The notes under the pieces are model-generated. The model had not been told where the DNA came from, searched no databases, and was given only the letters and a program-made list of their open reading frames with translations. A stretch of 64,000 nt of DNA. It comes from UBA4466 sp963925035 (lineage in GTDB: Bacteria > Bacteroidota > Bacteroidia > Flavobacteriales_D > Crocinitomicaceae). The stretch lies in NCBI GenBank assembly GCA_963925035.1, contig CAWUSK010000006.1:1-64000 (forward strand), given 5' to 3'. Shown here piece by piece: positions 41,949 through 50,637 of the stretch (positions are counted from its first letter, which is position 1; each line of letters begins with the position of its first letter). The translations under genes and the position numbers were made by a program.

Positions 41949-44909
41949 TTAAGTTTTTTTAGGTCTTGACTTCCAAATTCCAAATGCAAAGAGTCCAGCA
42001 AGAATTATGGCTCCAATAATCGAGAATAAATTACTTTGTACAAGTTTAGGAATATCAAACTTCATGATTACTTCATGATTTCCTGCTTCTACTTCAACTC
42101 CACGCAATAGATAATCTACTTTTAGGATTTCTACTTCTTTTCCATCTACAAAAGCTTTCCATCCTGCAGGGTAATAAATTTCAGAGAAAACTGCGAATTG
42201 CTTCTTATCTGATGAAACCGCATACTTTATTTCATTTGGTTTATACGATTTCATGACAATTGTACCTTCACCAGTATAGGACTTAGAGGACAATTTACTC
42301 GCTTCACTTTTTAGCATTACAGCATCAACTGAAGGGTCAAACACATCAAGGCAAATCATTGAAACCAATATATTGAATGAATTGGCTGTATCTGCCTCTA
42401 AAGTGATTTTTGGAACTAAGTTCGTAACTCCATTGGTATCACTTACGAAAGCAATTTCCATTCCTTTAGATATTCCGTTTGTCAGTGGAACATTAATAGT
42501 ATCAGCTCCAAATACATATCCTATTTTTTCTGCACCATAAACTCTCGCTTTGTCAACAGATTCTCCATTCACAACCAATACTCCTCTGCCACCGTTCCTA
42601 ATATCGAAACTAGAACCCAATGCACGAATTTCATCGTTCGGTGTTTCAACAGTTTTAATATTCTTAACAAACCATGCTTGACCTAAAGCTGTTGGATTTC
42701 GTCGGATATTTTCACCTTGAATAAAGTATTTCACATTCATCATGTCGAACACTTTATTGTTACTTTGTGCTAATTGAAATTCGAAAATATTTTGAATATT
42801 TCGCAATTTAGCTCCATGATAACCTCCTAAGTTTTTATGGTAATAAGAAGTTCTTGAGCTTCCCCAAGGGTTGTCATAAGTAAATACTCTGTAATTTGTT
42901 GCATAATTTAATGCTGAAAATTTATAAGCATCTACTACTCGACTTTTGTTCGCGCCTGTATAACCGAGCTCTTCCGCTTTTGTAATTCCTTCCTTCTGTC
43001 CGGCTTCGATTGCGCTGTTCACTTTTGGATCAACTCTTTCAGCATCCATGATTTGTTGATCCGTTGAAAGAGAAGAAATCGGATAATCCATCTGCTCTTT
43101 TGGCGTCCAGTGTTTGTAATTTCCGGCTGATGTTTCTTCATTATTTAAGTAATTTAAATCCACAGGAACCAAGTCAAACAATACCAATAATCCAGCGCCT
43201 AGAATAACAACAATAGGTGAAACCGCAGTGAAGAAATATAAGGCAATCAAAGCAATGATTAAGAAAGTGAAAATCAATGATCTGTTCATCGATGAATCGA
43301 ACATATCTGCTCTTACTCCTTTATACAAAGTCATTTCATCCTCATAAGACAACACTTGTTGATCAATAATGGATTGAATTTGCTGAGGATTATTAATATC
43401 AATGTTATTTTGAGTCAATTGAGCAGGATCCATTTGAGATAATTGTTGCATTACCATTTGAGGAATACCATCCGCTTGAGATCTTTCCTTTTCGTTGGTA
43501 TACCCATCTCCTAATCCTATCATTTTCACAGATAATAAGACGACAAAAAACAAAGCAGAAGCAATTATAAACGGCTTTTTATCTACTTTTATAACGCCTT
43601 CCTTATCTTTCAACATGGAGTCCAAGAACCAAATTCCAATTACTGGAACGATAAGCTCAATAAGTACCATGATAATTGTCACTGTTCTAAATTTGTTATA
43701 ACCAGGAACATAATCAATGAAAATATCAGTCAATCCCATAAAGTTCTTTCCCCAAGAAAGCGCTAAAGCCAATATTCCGACAAGAAACAGTACTGTTTTA
43801 CGGCGATCTTTGACATAAATCATTCCCAACATCATTAAGAAGACCATTACAACTCCAACGTAAGTTGGACCAGAAACAATCGGCTGTTCTCCCCAATACA
43901 TAGGGATTTGAGCATTCAAGATTTGATTAATTTCAGTTCTTGAGCGGTCAGAATTCTCCACCATCTCTTCGAATTGAGACCCCAAAATCCCAGCGGAAGC
44001 TGAACCTTTAACATACGGTGAAACAAGTGTAAACGATTCTCCTACACCATAACTCCAATTCGTGATATAATCTTTATCAAGTCCACTTGTGTTATTCAAT
44101 ACTTCTGTTCCATCAGGACCAATTGTAACATCATTTCCTCCACGAATAGTGTGTTTGGCATAGTCCTGAGTCAAAGAAATATTCCCGTAATTAATAAACA
44201 GAGCCAAACCGTAAACTCCAATTATACCTAGTGTTGTGATTCCGAATGTTTTGATTTTTTTCTCTCTGATAGCTTTAATTAACTCGTAAAGCCCTAAGAA
44301 AAACAATAAAATTCCTAAATAATAAGTGACTTGAAGATGATTACTGGCCAATTGAAACGACATGAAGAGTCCAGAAAGCAATACGCCCCACTTCCAATTC
44401 GAGCGATATGCCATGATAAATGCTCCCAAAACAGGCGCTATTAATGCTACCGCTGCCGCTTTAGAATTATGTCCTGCTTGAATAATAACGATTTCGTAGG
44501 TCGCAAACGCAAATGCAAATGCCCCTACTACGGCAACAATCGGTTTAATTCGAAGACACAAAGCCAATATGTAAAATCCAATCAGGTGGAGTAAAAACGT
44601 TCCTGATGGGACACCAAAGATTGTTAAAAATGAAATAATTGCCTTTTGAAAAATATTCCCTTCGTACAACATTGAAATTTGCGTCGTAGGCATTCCTCCA
44701 AACATGGAATTAGTCCACAGCGGCTCCTCTCCATATTTCTCTCTGTACATTTGTGTTTCATTGGCCATTCCTTTAAATTGCTCAACATCGTGTTGTTTCA
44801 AAGAATACCCATCAAATTCGGGTGCAAAATATGCGAAAGTGGCTATTAAGAAAACTCCAAATACAGCAAAGTGTATCCAGTTTTTAGTGAAAAATGATTT
44901 TAGTTGCAT
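41949..44909 (-). CDS. YfhO family membrane protein
   Basis: 986 residues from the ATG at 44909 (MQLKSFFTKNWIHFAVFGVF); an ATG 27 bases upstream is less likely. About 12-13 membrane helices in two blocks, with a periplasmic domain of about 340 residues between the late helices and a final C-terminal helix. The N-terminal block (GMANETQMYREKYGEEPLWT, then MFGGMPTTQIS) is characteristic of Bacteroidota YfhO proteins. The family resembles GT-C-type transferases that may add sugars to lipid carriers or teichoic acids; the acceptor here is unknown. Confidence 0.85.
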   Translation of the reverse strand: MQLKSFFTKNWIHFAVFGVFLIATFAYFAPEFDGYSLKQHDVEQFKGMANETQMYREKYGEEPLWTNSMFGGMPTTQISMLYEGNIFQKAIISFLTIFGVPSGTFLLHLIGFYILALCLRIKPIVAVVGAFAFAFATYEIVIIQAGHNSKAAAVALIAPVLGAFIMAYRSNWKWGVLLSGLFMSFQLASNHLQVTYYLGILLFFLGLYELIKAIREKKIKTFGITTLGIIGVYGLALFINYGNISLTQDYAKHTIRGGNDVTIGPDGTEVLNNTSGLDKDYITNWSYGVGESFTLVSPYVKGSASAGILGSQFEEMVENSDRSRTEINQILNAQIPMYWGEQPIVSGPTYVGVVMVFLMMLGMIYVKDRRKTVLFLVGILALALSWGKNFMGLTDIFIDYVPGYNKFRTVTIIMVLIELIVPVIGIWFLDSMLKDKEGVIKVDKKPFIIASALFFVVLLSVKMIGLGDGYTNEKERSQADGIPQMVMQQLSQMDPAQLTQNNIDINNPQQIQSIIDQQVLSYEDEMTLYKGVRADMFDSSMNRSLIFTFLIIALIALYFFTAVSPIVVILGAGLLVLFDLVPVDLNYLNNEETSAGNYKHWTPKEQMDYPISSLSTDQQIMDAERVDPKVNSAIEAGQKEGITKAEELGYTGANKSRVVDAYKFSALNYATNYRVFTYDNPWGSSRTSYYHKNLGGYHGAKLRNIQNIFEFQLAQSNNKVFDMMNVKYFIQGENIRRNPTALGQAWFVKNIKTVETPNDEIRALGSSFDIRNGGRGVLVVNGESVDKARVYGAEKIGYVFGADTINVPLTNGISKGMEIAFVSDTNGVTNLVPKITLEADTANSFNILVSMICLDVFDPSVDAVMLKSEASKLSSKSYTGEGTIVMKSYKPNEIKYAVSSDKKQFAVFSEIYYPAGWKAFVDGKEVEILKVDYLLRGVEVEAGNHEVIMKFDIPKLVQSNLFSIIGAIILAGLFAFGIWKSRPKKT

Positions 44910-45027
44910 ATTATTTTTTAAATATAGAAAGTGCATAAATATAGTAAGTCAAAAGAACTGAAACAATTGTATCATCTACTTTATTTAGTTCAATAGGTTT
45001 AATCCAATCAGTCTACAATTGAAAAAA

Positions 45028-45285
45028 TCATCCGATTTCCTCAAAATCTACATCTTCCACCTCTGAATTTCCAGAAGATTTATCACTGATTTTTGTTTTA
45101 CCTAAATTCTTTGAAACACGCTCTTTTTCAGCATTAAACTTTCGCCTTGCCTCATCCATTGCATTTATTTCATCCTGATTTCTTTTAGCCGTAGCTAAAC
45201 GACCAAAAAATCGAATGACTATAAAAAGTCCAATAAGGATTAATAATGTCCTAAAAACACCTACAACGCTTGCTTCCGAAACCAT
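45028..45285 (-). CDS. DUF4834 family small membrane protein
   Basis: 85 residues. One membrane helix near the N-terminus (VFRTLLILIGLFIVIRFFG) and a charged cytoplasmic tail (RRKFNAEKERVSKNLGKTK, ending acidic VEDVDFEEIG). DUF4834 has no known function. The ATG overlaps the carB stop as TAATG, so it is probably translated from the carB messenger. Confidence 0.8.
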   Translation of the reverse strand: MVSEASVVGVFRTLLILIGLFIVIRFFGRLATAKRNQDEINAMDEARRKFNAEKERVSKNLGKTKISDKSSGNSEVEDVDFEEIG

Positions 45286-48101
45286 TATTTAGAAAGGTGC
45301 ATGTTTCGTTCCGAATATATTTTCATAAAGAAAGGATCTCTCAACGAATCAATAAAACGAATTGCCTCTCCTGTTGATTTCATCTCTGGACCAAGTTCTT
45401 TTTTGACATCAGGGAATTTCTCGTAAGAGAATACTGGAATTTTAATCGCGTAACCATTTTTCTTAGGTTGGAAATTAAAATCCTTTACTTTTTTCTCACC
45501 TAACATCACTTTTGCAGCATAGTTCACATAAGGTTCATCGTATGCTTTTGCAATAAAAGGAACTGTTCTTGATGCTCGAGGATTTGCTTCAATCACATAA
45601 ACTTTATCGTCTTTAATCGCGAATTGGATGTTCATCAATCCAACCGTTTTCAATTCAACAGCAATTTTGCGTGTAATGTCTTCGATTTGTTGCATTACGA
45701 AATCTCCTAAGTTATATGGAGGAAGCACTGCGTACGAATCACCTGAGTGAATTCCCGCTGGTTCAATGTGTTGCATTACTCCAATGATGTATACATCTTC
45801 ACCATCACAAATTGCATCTGCCTCTGCTTCTATCGCTCCACCTATGAAATGATCCAAAAGTATCTGATTTCCTGGCATTTCATTCAAAATATCGACAACG
45901 TGATGCTCTAGCTCCTCGCGATTGATAACAATCTTCATTTTCTGTCCACCAAGCACATAAGAAGGACGAACTAACAGCGGAAAGCCCAAATCATCCGAAA
46001 GAACCAATGCCTGTTCTGCACTTTCAACAATTCCGTATTTAGGGAATGGAATATTGTTCGCTTCTAACACTTTAGAGAAACGACCTCTATCTTCAGCTAA
46101 ATCCAAAGCATCGAAACTTGTACCGAAGATTTTAATTCCATAACGGTCTAATTTTTCTGCTAGTTTCAATGCTGTTTGTCCACCTAGTTGAACAATAACT
46201 CCGTCCGGTTTCTCATGACGAATGATATCGTAAATATGCTCCCAAAATACAGGCTCAAAATACAATTTATCTGCTGTATCAAAATCGGTAGAAACCGTTT
46301 CTGGATTACAATTGATCATAATCGTTTCGTAACCACATTCCTTCGCGGCTAAAACGCCATGAACACAACTGTAGTCAAACTCAATTCCTTGACCAATACG
46401 GTTCGGTCCTGACCCTAAAACAATCACTTTCTTTTTATCAGAAACAATGCTCTCATTTTCATATTCAAACGTTGAATAATAATAAGGCGTATGCGCTTCA
46501 AACTCGGCTGCACAAGTATCTACAATTTTGTAAACACGGTTAATTCCGAAGTCTTCACGTTTTTTGTATACTTCAGATTCTAAGCATCTCAACAAATGAG
46601 CGACTTGTCTATCTGCATATCCTTTTTGTTTCGCTTCGAATAATAACTCTTTTGGAAGTGTATCCAAATGGAATTTCTCAATTTTATTCTCAAGCTTTAT
46701 TAAATCATCTATTTGACGTAAAAACCAAGGATCAATTTTCGTTTTTTCTTGTATCCTATTGAATGGAATTCCAAGTTTAATTGCATCATATATATGGAAT
46801 AATCTGTTCCAACTTGGATGCTCTAAACTGTGCAGAATTTCATTTTGATTTGTCAACTCTTTTCCATCTGCACCTAGCCCATTTCTTCCGATCTCAAGAG
46901 ATTGACATGCTTTTTGCAGTGCTTCTTGGAATGAACGACCAATTGCCATTACTTCTCCAACAGACTTCATCTGCAAACCTAATTCACGATTGGTTCCTGG
47001 GAATTTATTAAAGTTCCATCGTGGTATTTTTACAATTACATAATCCAACGTAGGCTCAAATAAAGCAGAAGTTGTTTTTGTAATTTGATTTTTTAGTTCA
47101 TCTAAATGGTAACCTATCGCTAATTTCGCAGCAACTTTAGCAATTGGATACCCAGTTGCTTTTGAAGCTAATGCTGATGAACGAGAAACACGTGGATTAA
47201 TTTCAATCGCAATAATATCTTCATTTTCGTCAGGTGATACAGCAAACTGAACATTACATCCCCCAGCAAAATTACCAATCGATCGCATCATGTGAATTGC
47301 CATGTCACGCATTTTTTGATACGTAGTATCTGACAATGTCATTGCTGGAGCAACAGTAATTGAATCTCCAGTATGCACTCCCATTGGATCAAAGTTTTCA
47401 ATCGAGCAAATGATGACAACATTGTCATTCGCATCTCTTAAAAGTTCCAATTCGAATTCTTTCCAACCTAAAAGGGCTTTATCAATCATCACCTCATGTA
47501 TCGGGGACAATTGTAATCCTCTTTCTAAAAGTGTGTCGAAGTCTTTCGGGTCGTGAACAATAGAAGCCCCTGCCCCACCTAAGGTATAAGAAGCTCGAAC
47601 ACACAAAGGGAATCCGAATTCTTGTGCAATTTCCTTTCCTTGTAAAAACGATCTCGCAGCTGCTTGAGGTGCCATTGGTATACCAATTCTCTCCATCAAA
47701 TCTCTAAAAGCCTCACGGTTTTCAGTGATTTCAATGGCAGCAATATCAACTCCTATAATATCAACTCCGTACTCTTCCCAAATTCCCATTTCATCGCATT
47801 TGATGCAAAGATTCAGGGCAGTTTGTCCACCCATTGTAGGCAGAACGGCGTCTATTTTGTGTTTTTTTAATATCTCAATGATACTTTCAGGTTCAAGAGG
47901 CTTCAAATAGATGTTATCAGCAATCACGTTATCCGTCATTATTGTTGCCGGATTTGAATTGATTAAAGTAACTTCGATTCCTTCTTCTCTTAAAGATCTT
48001 GATGCTTGTGATCCTGCATAATCAAACTCGCAAGCTTGACCTATCACAATCGGTCCACTTCCGATGATTAGTATGGACTTAATTGACTCGTTTTTCGGCA
48101 T
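45285..48101 (-). CDS. carB: Carbamoyl phosphate synthase large subunit, without C-terminal allosteric domain
   Basis: 938 residues. Both ATP-grasp halves are complete: first from SILIIGSGPIVIGQACEFDY with IEINPRVSRSSALASKATGY (about 300); second from VIVLGSGPNRIGQGIEFDYS (about 555) with VIEANPRASRTVPFIAKAYD (about 840). It makes carbamoyl phosphate for pyrimidines and arginine. The E. coli protein has about 1070 residues and ends in a domain binding UMP, IMP and ornithine; here the chain stops at IRFIDSLRDPFF...HLSK, just before that domain. The stop is followed by an intact coupled gene, so this is no frameshift. Short CarB proteins are known in Flavobacteriia, from memory. Confidence 0.95.
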   Translation of the reverse strand: MPKNESIKSILIIGSGPIVIGQACEFDYAGSQASRSLREEGIEVTLINSNPATIMTDNVIADNIYLKPLEPESIIEILKKHKIDAVLPTMGGQTALNLCIKCDEMGIWEEYGVDIIGVDIAAIEITENREAFRDLMERIGIPMAPQAAARSFLQGKEIAQEFGFPLCVRASYTLGGAGASIVHDPKDFDTLLERGLQLSPIHEVMIDKALLGWKEFELELLRDANDNVVIICSIENFDPMGVHTGDSITVAPAMTLSDTTYQKMRDMAIHMMRSIGNFAGGCNVQFAVSPDENEDIIAIEINPRVSRSSALASKATGYPIAKVAAKLAIGYHLDELKNQITKTTSALFEPTLDYVIVKIPRWNFNKFPGTNRELGLQMKSVGEVMAIGRSFQEALQKACQSLEIGRNGLGADGKELTNQNEILHSLEHPSWNRLFHIYDAIKLGIPFNRIQEKTKIDPWFLRQIDDLIKLENKIEKFHLDTLPKELLFEAKQKGYADRQVAHLLRCLESEVYKKREDFGINRVYKIVDTCAAEFEAHTPYYYSTFEYENESIVSDKKKVIVLGSGPNRIGQGIEFDYSCVHGVLAAKECGYETIMINCNPETVSTDFDTADKLYFEPVFWEHIYDIIRHEKPDGVIVQLGGQTALKLAEKLDRYGIKIFGTSFDALDLAEDRGRFSKVLEANNIPFPKYGIVESAEQALVLSDDLGFPLLVRPSYVLGGQKMKIVINREELEHHVVDILNEMPGNQILLDHFIGGAIEAEADAICDGEDVYIIGVMQHIEPAGIHSGDSYAVLPPYNLGDFVMQQIEDITRKIAVELKTVGLMNIQFAIKDDKVYVIEANPRASRTVPFIAKAYDEPYVNYAAKVMLGEKKVKDFNFQPKKNGYAIKIPVFSYEKFPDVKKELGPEMKSTGEAIRFIDSLRDPFFMKIYSERNMHLSK

Positions 48102-48157
48102 TATATGCTCTAATTATTGGGGTTCAACTTCTACGCATTCGCGCAACAAATTGGACA

Positions 48158-48185
48158 CAAAATTAGCCAAAAATCTACATTCAAA
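48158..48185 (-). promoter_or_regulatory. Promoter of carB
   Basis: Minus strand TTTG (48182-48185), 16-base spacer, TAATTTTG (48158-48165). Both elements fit, though the spacer is shorter than the usual 17-20. The leader is about 50 bases. Confidence 0.45.
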
Positions 48186-48274
48186 CGTCATTTTTTGAAT
48201 TGTTTTCGAGATGTTGTTAACAACTTACGTGAATAACTTTGGAGAAACACACCATTTTTATGGGAAATCAGTTT

Positions 48275-48282
48275 TATTTTTG
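48275..48282 (+). promoter_or_regulatory. Possible promoter -7 box for the pseudo-rhomboid gene
   Basis: TATTTTTG matches TAnnTTTG, 31 bases before the ATG at 48314. No -33 element found. Confidence 0.4.
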
Positions 48283-48313
48283 ATACCAATTAAGAATTTC
48301 TTAAAACTTTCAT

Positions 48314-49246
48314 ATGCAACCAATAGTTGAGCTTAAAAAACCAATTTTCACATTACTTTTATCTATTTCTTGTTGTGCTATTTTTCTTCTGCTACAGATG
48401 GATACGACTTCTATCGGGACAGATGAAGTATACAGTAGGCTTGGCGCTCCTTTCGCAATTCAAATATATCAAGGCCAATACTGGGGAGTAATTACCAACA
48501 GTTTACTACATATAAACTATTACCATTTAATCATTAATCTATTTGGACTATGGGCATTAGGAGCCTTTATTGAACGCAGAGTTGGTTTAATTAACTTCAT
48601 TCTTCTTGGACTGTACGCCTCAATAATGACTTCCATTGCTCAACTTACACTTTCAGATGATGCCGGAATTGGTTTAACAGGAGTGAATTACTTTTTTGTC
48701 GCTTATATTTTTATTAAATCAGCAAAAAACAGCAGATTTCAACTTCGCGCAAAATACATCTACCTAATTGTCGCTATAGCCGGAATTATTATTGCCTACT
48801 ACCTGAACAATGTTAAATATTATAACATCGGAATAACAGCAATGATTTCAGGACTTTTTTTCGGTTTTATTACTGGACTAACAACCTTAGACACTAAAAA
48901 ATCAACACCAGTAATTTTTGCTATCGTTCTATTCATTTCTTCTGGAGTGACTTTATTTTACTCTCCTTGGTCCGCAGAATGGAATTACTTCAAAGGATAC
49001 TCCGCTCACGAAGCAAGTAATTATGAAGAAGCAAAAATGTATTACAAAGATGCAATCAATATTAACCCAGCACACAAAGCTAGTTTTGACAATTTAAAAC
49101 TTATCAGTATCGATGAAATTAGCGATTCTGCTCTGAATGCACACAAAAACAAAGAATACCTTAGAGCCCGAAAGCTTTATCAACGAGTTTTGAAACTTGA
49201 CCCAAACAACCAATGGGCAAAACAAAACATGGCGAAATTGCCTTAA
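48314..49246 (+). CDS. Catalytically inactive rhomboid fused to C-terminal TPRs
   Basis: 310 residues. The six-helix rhomboid core is clear: YYHLIINLFGLWALGAFIE keeps the H-x-x-x-N element. The nucleophile loop reads GLTGVNYFFVA (Thr in place of Ser) and the histidine helix reads TAMISGLFFGFITG with no His, so proteolysis is not expected. After about residue 220 the soluble part has two TPR-like helices (YEEAKMYYKDAININPAHK, ARKLYQRVLKLDPNNQWA). It may bind and steer membrane proteins rather than cut them. Two active rhomboids lie at 9-11 kb. Confidence 0.85.
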   Translation: MQPIVELKKPIFTLLLSISCCAIFLLLQMDTTSIGTDEVYSRLGAPFAIQIYQGQYWGVITNSLLHINYYHLIINLFGLWALGAFIERRVGLINFILLGLYASIMTSIAQLTLSDDAGIGLTGVNYFFVAYIFIKSAKNSRFQLRAKYIYLIVAIAGIIIAYYLNNVKYYNIGITAMISGLFFGFITGLTTLDTKKSTPVIFAIVLFISSGVTLFYSPWSAEWNYFKGYSAHEASNYEEAKMYYKDAININPAHKASFDNLKLISIDEISDSALNAHKNKEYLRARKLYQRVLKLDPNNQWAKQNMAKLP

Positions 49247-49262
49247 TGAAATCAGCTAATTG

Positions 49263-49270
49263 TATATTTG
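49263..49270 (+). promoter_or_regulatory. Promoter -7 box for the phosphoribosyltransferase-murQ pair
   Basis: TATATTTG, an exact TAnnTTTG match, 19 bases before the ATG at 49290. A TTG lies 22 bases upstream, a long spacer. Confidence 0.45.
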
Positions 49271-49289
49271 TTTTATATAGATTTATACC

Positions 49290-49784
49290 ATGCAAGAAAT
49301 ACTTTCCAAACAAGACATCGAGAAAAAAATTAACCGTTTAGCTTTTCAATTACTTGAAAATTGCTTTGAAGAAAAAACGTTATTCCTTGGTGGAATTATT
49401 GGAAATGGAATTGTCTTAGCCAATCGTATTGCAAAAATCATTCAAACCAATTCCGACTTAAATGTTGTAGTATTTGAAATTAAAATCAACAAAGCAGAAC
49501 CTTGGTCGGAAAAAACGATATTAACGGCAAACAAGGAAGACTTGAAAAACGGCTATATCGTACTAATTGATGATGTATTAAATTCGGGTAAAACGATGCA
49601 GTATGCATTAATGGAAATCCTACAATTCCCAACGAAAGCGATAAAGACTTTAACGCTAGTTGACAGAACGCATAGACGCTTTCCTATTAAGGCAAATTTT
49701 GTTGGACTTAGTCTATCGACAACTTTAAAAGATCGTGTGGAAGTTGTTCTTTCTGAAAATGACGAAAAAGCCTACTTGGTATGA
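49290..49784 (+). CDS. Phosphoribosyltransferase family protein
   Basis: 164 residues, type I PRT fold. The PRPP-binding motif is YIVLIDDVLNSGKTMQYAL (about residue 92); the hood and flexible loop (EPWSEKTI) are present. The PyrR-like order of motifs and length suggest pyrimidine regulator/uracil PRT kin, but the base specificity cannot be read. It overlaps murQ by four bases (ATGA), so the two are co-translated. No clear link to muropeptide recycling is known to me. Confidence 0.82.
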   Translation: MQEILSKQDIEKKINRLAFQLLENCFEEKTLFLGGIIGNGIVLANRIAKIIQTNSDLNVVVFEIKINKAEPWSEKTILTANKEDLKNGYIVLIDDVLNSGKTMQYALMEILQFPTKAIKTLTLVDRTHRRFPIKANFVGLSLSTTLKDRVEVVLSENDEKAYLV

Positions 49785-50590
49785 TAAATAAAATCACAGA
49801 GTCATCTTCAAATCACAATGATCTGGAATTGAAATCAACTTTTGAATTGCTTCAAGGAATTAACTCAGAAGATCAAAAAGTAGCAGTCTCCATTCAACAA
49901 ATCATTCCGAACATAGAAAAATTTATAGACGCCTGTTTTATTCGTATGCAAAAGGGCGGACGATTATTCTACATCGGAGCTGGAACAAGCGGTCGATTAG
50001 GAGTTGTGGATGCAAGCGAATGTCCCCCAACCTTCGGAGTTGACCACGGAATCGTCGTTGGAATTATTGCTGGTGGCGATACCGCCATTCGTTCTGCTGT
50101 AGAATTCGCTGAAGACGATACAAAACAAGGCTGGATTGATTTACTAGAACACAATATCAATTCGAATGACACTTTAATTGGAATTGCGGCATCTGGTTCT
50201 ACTCCATATGTTTTAGGAGCAATGGAAACCGCAAATTCAGAAGGGATTTTAACAGGTGGAATTACATGCAATCCTGGTTGTCCGATAGAATTAGCTGCTC
50301 AATTTCCTATGACAGCAGTTGTTGGACCTGAATTCGTGACGGGAAGTACTCGAATGAAATCTGGAACTGCACAGAAACTGATTCTAAACATGATCAGCAC
50401 ATCTCTAATGATAAAACTAGGTCACGTTAAAGGCAACAGAATGGTGGATATGCAATTGAGCAACAAAAAATTAGTTGACCGAGGTACAAAAATGATTCAA
50501 CAAGAAATTCCTGTAGATTATGATACCGCATTAGAATTACTCAAGAAGTTTGGGAGCGTTCGTGCCGCAGTTGAAAATTACAAGGCATAA
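49781..50590 (+). CDS. murQ: N-acetylmuramic acid 6-phosphate etherase
   Basis: 269 residues, somewhat shorter than the E. coli enzyme (298) mainly at the C-terminus. It removes D-lactate from MurNAc-6-phosphate, giving GlcNAc-6-phosphate, in the cytosol during wall recycling. The SIS-domain hallmark is FYIGAGTSGRLGVVDASECP (about 64), with AEDDTKQGWIDLLEHNI and GSTRMKSGTAQKLILNMIST (about 188). No MurP or AmgK is seen in the window. A convergent clpC gene and a terminator follow. Confidence 0.93.
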   Translation: MINKITESSSNHNDLELKSTFELLQGINSEDQKVAVSIQQIIPNIEKFIDACFIRMQKGGRLFYIGAGTSGRLGVVDASECPPTFGVDHGIVVGIIAGGDTAIRSAVEFAEDDTKQGWIDLLEHNINSNDTLIGIAASGSTPYVLGAMETANSEGILTGGITCNPGCPIELAAQFPMTAVVGPEFVTGSTRMKSGTAQKLILNMISTSLMIKLGHVKGNRMVDMQLSNKKLVDRGTKMIQQEIPVDYDTALELLKKFGSVRAAVENYKA

Positions 50591-50616
50591 AAAAAGGAAG
50601 TCTTTCAACTTCCTTT
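50589..50616 (-). terminator. Terminator between murQ and clpC
   Basis: Nine-base stem AAAGGAAGT (50593-50601) and ACTTCCTTT (50608-50616), 6-base loop. On the minus strand a run of seven T residues follows, so it ends clpC; on the plus strand the tail is only CTCTTATT, so murQ termination is weaker. Confidence 0.8.
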
Positions 50617-50637
50617 CTCTTATTAATAATTCAAATT

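Noticed and set aside
45285..45300. CarB truncated by frameshift
   Set aside because: The stop is followed in overlap by an intact small gene on the same strand, and no remnant of the missing domain is seen.
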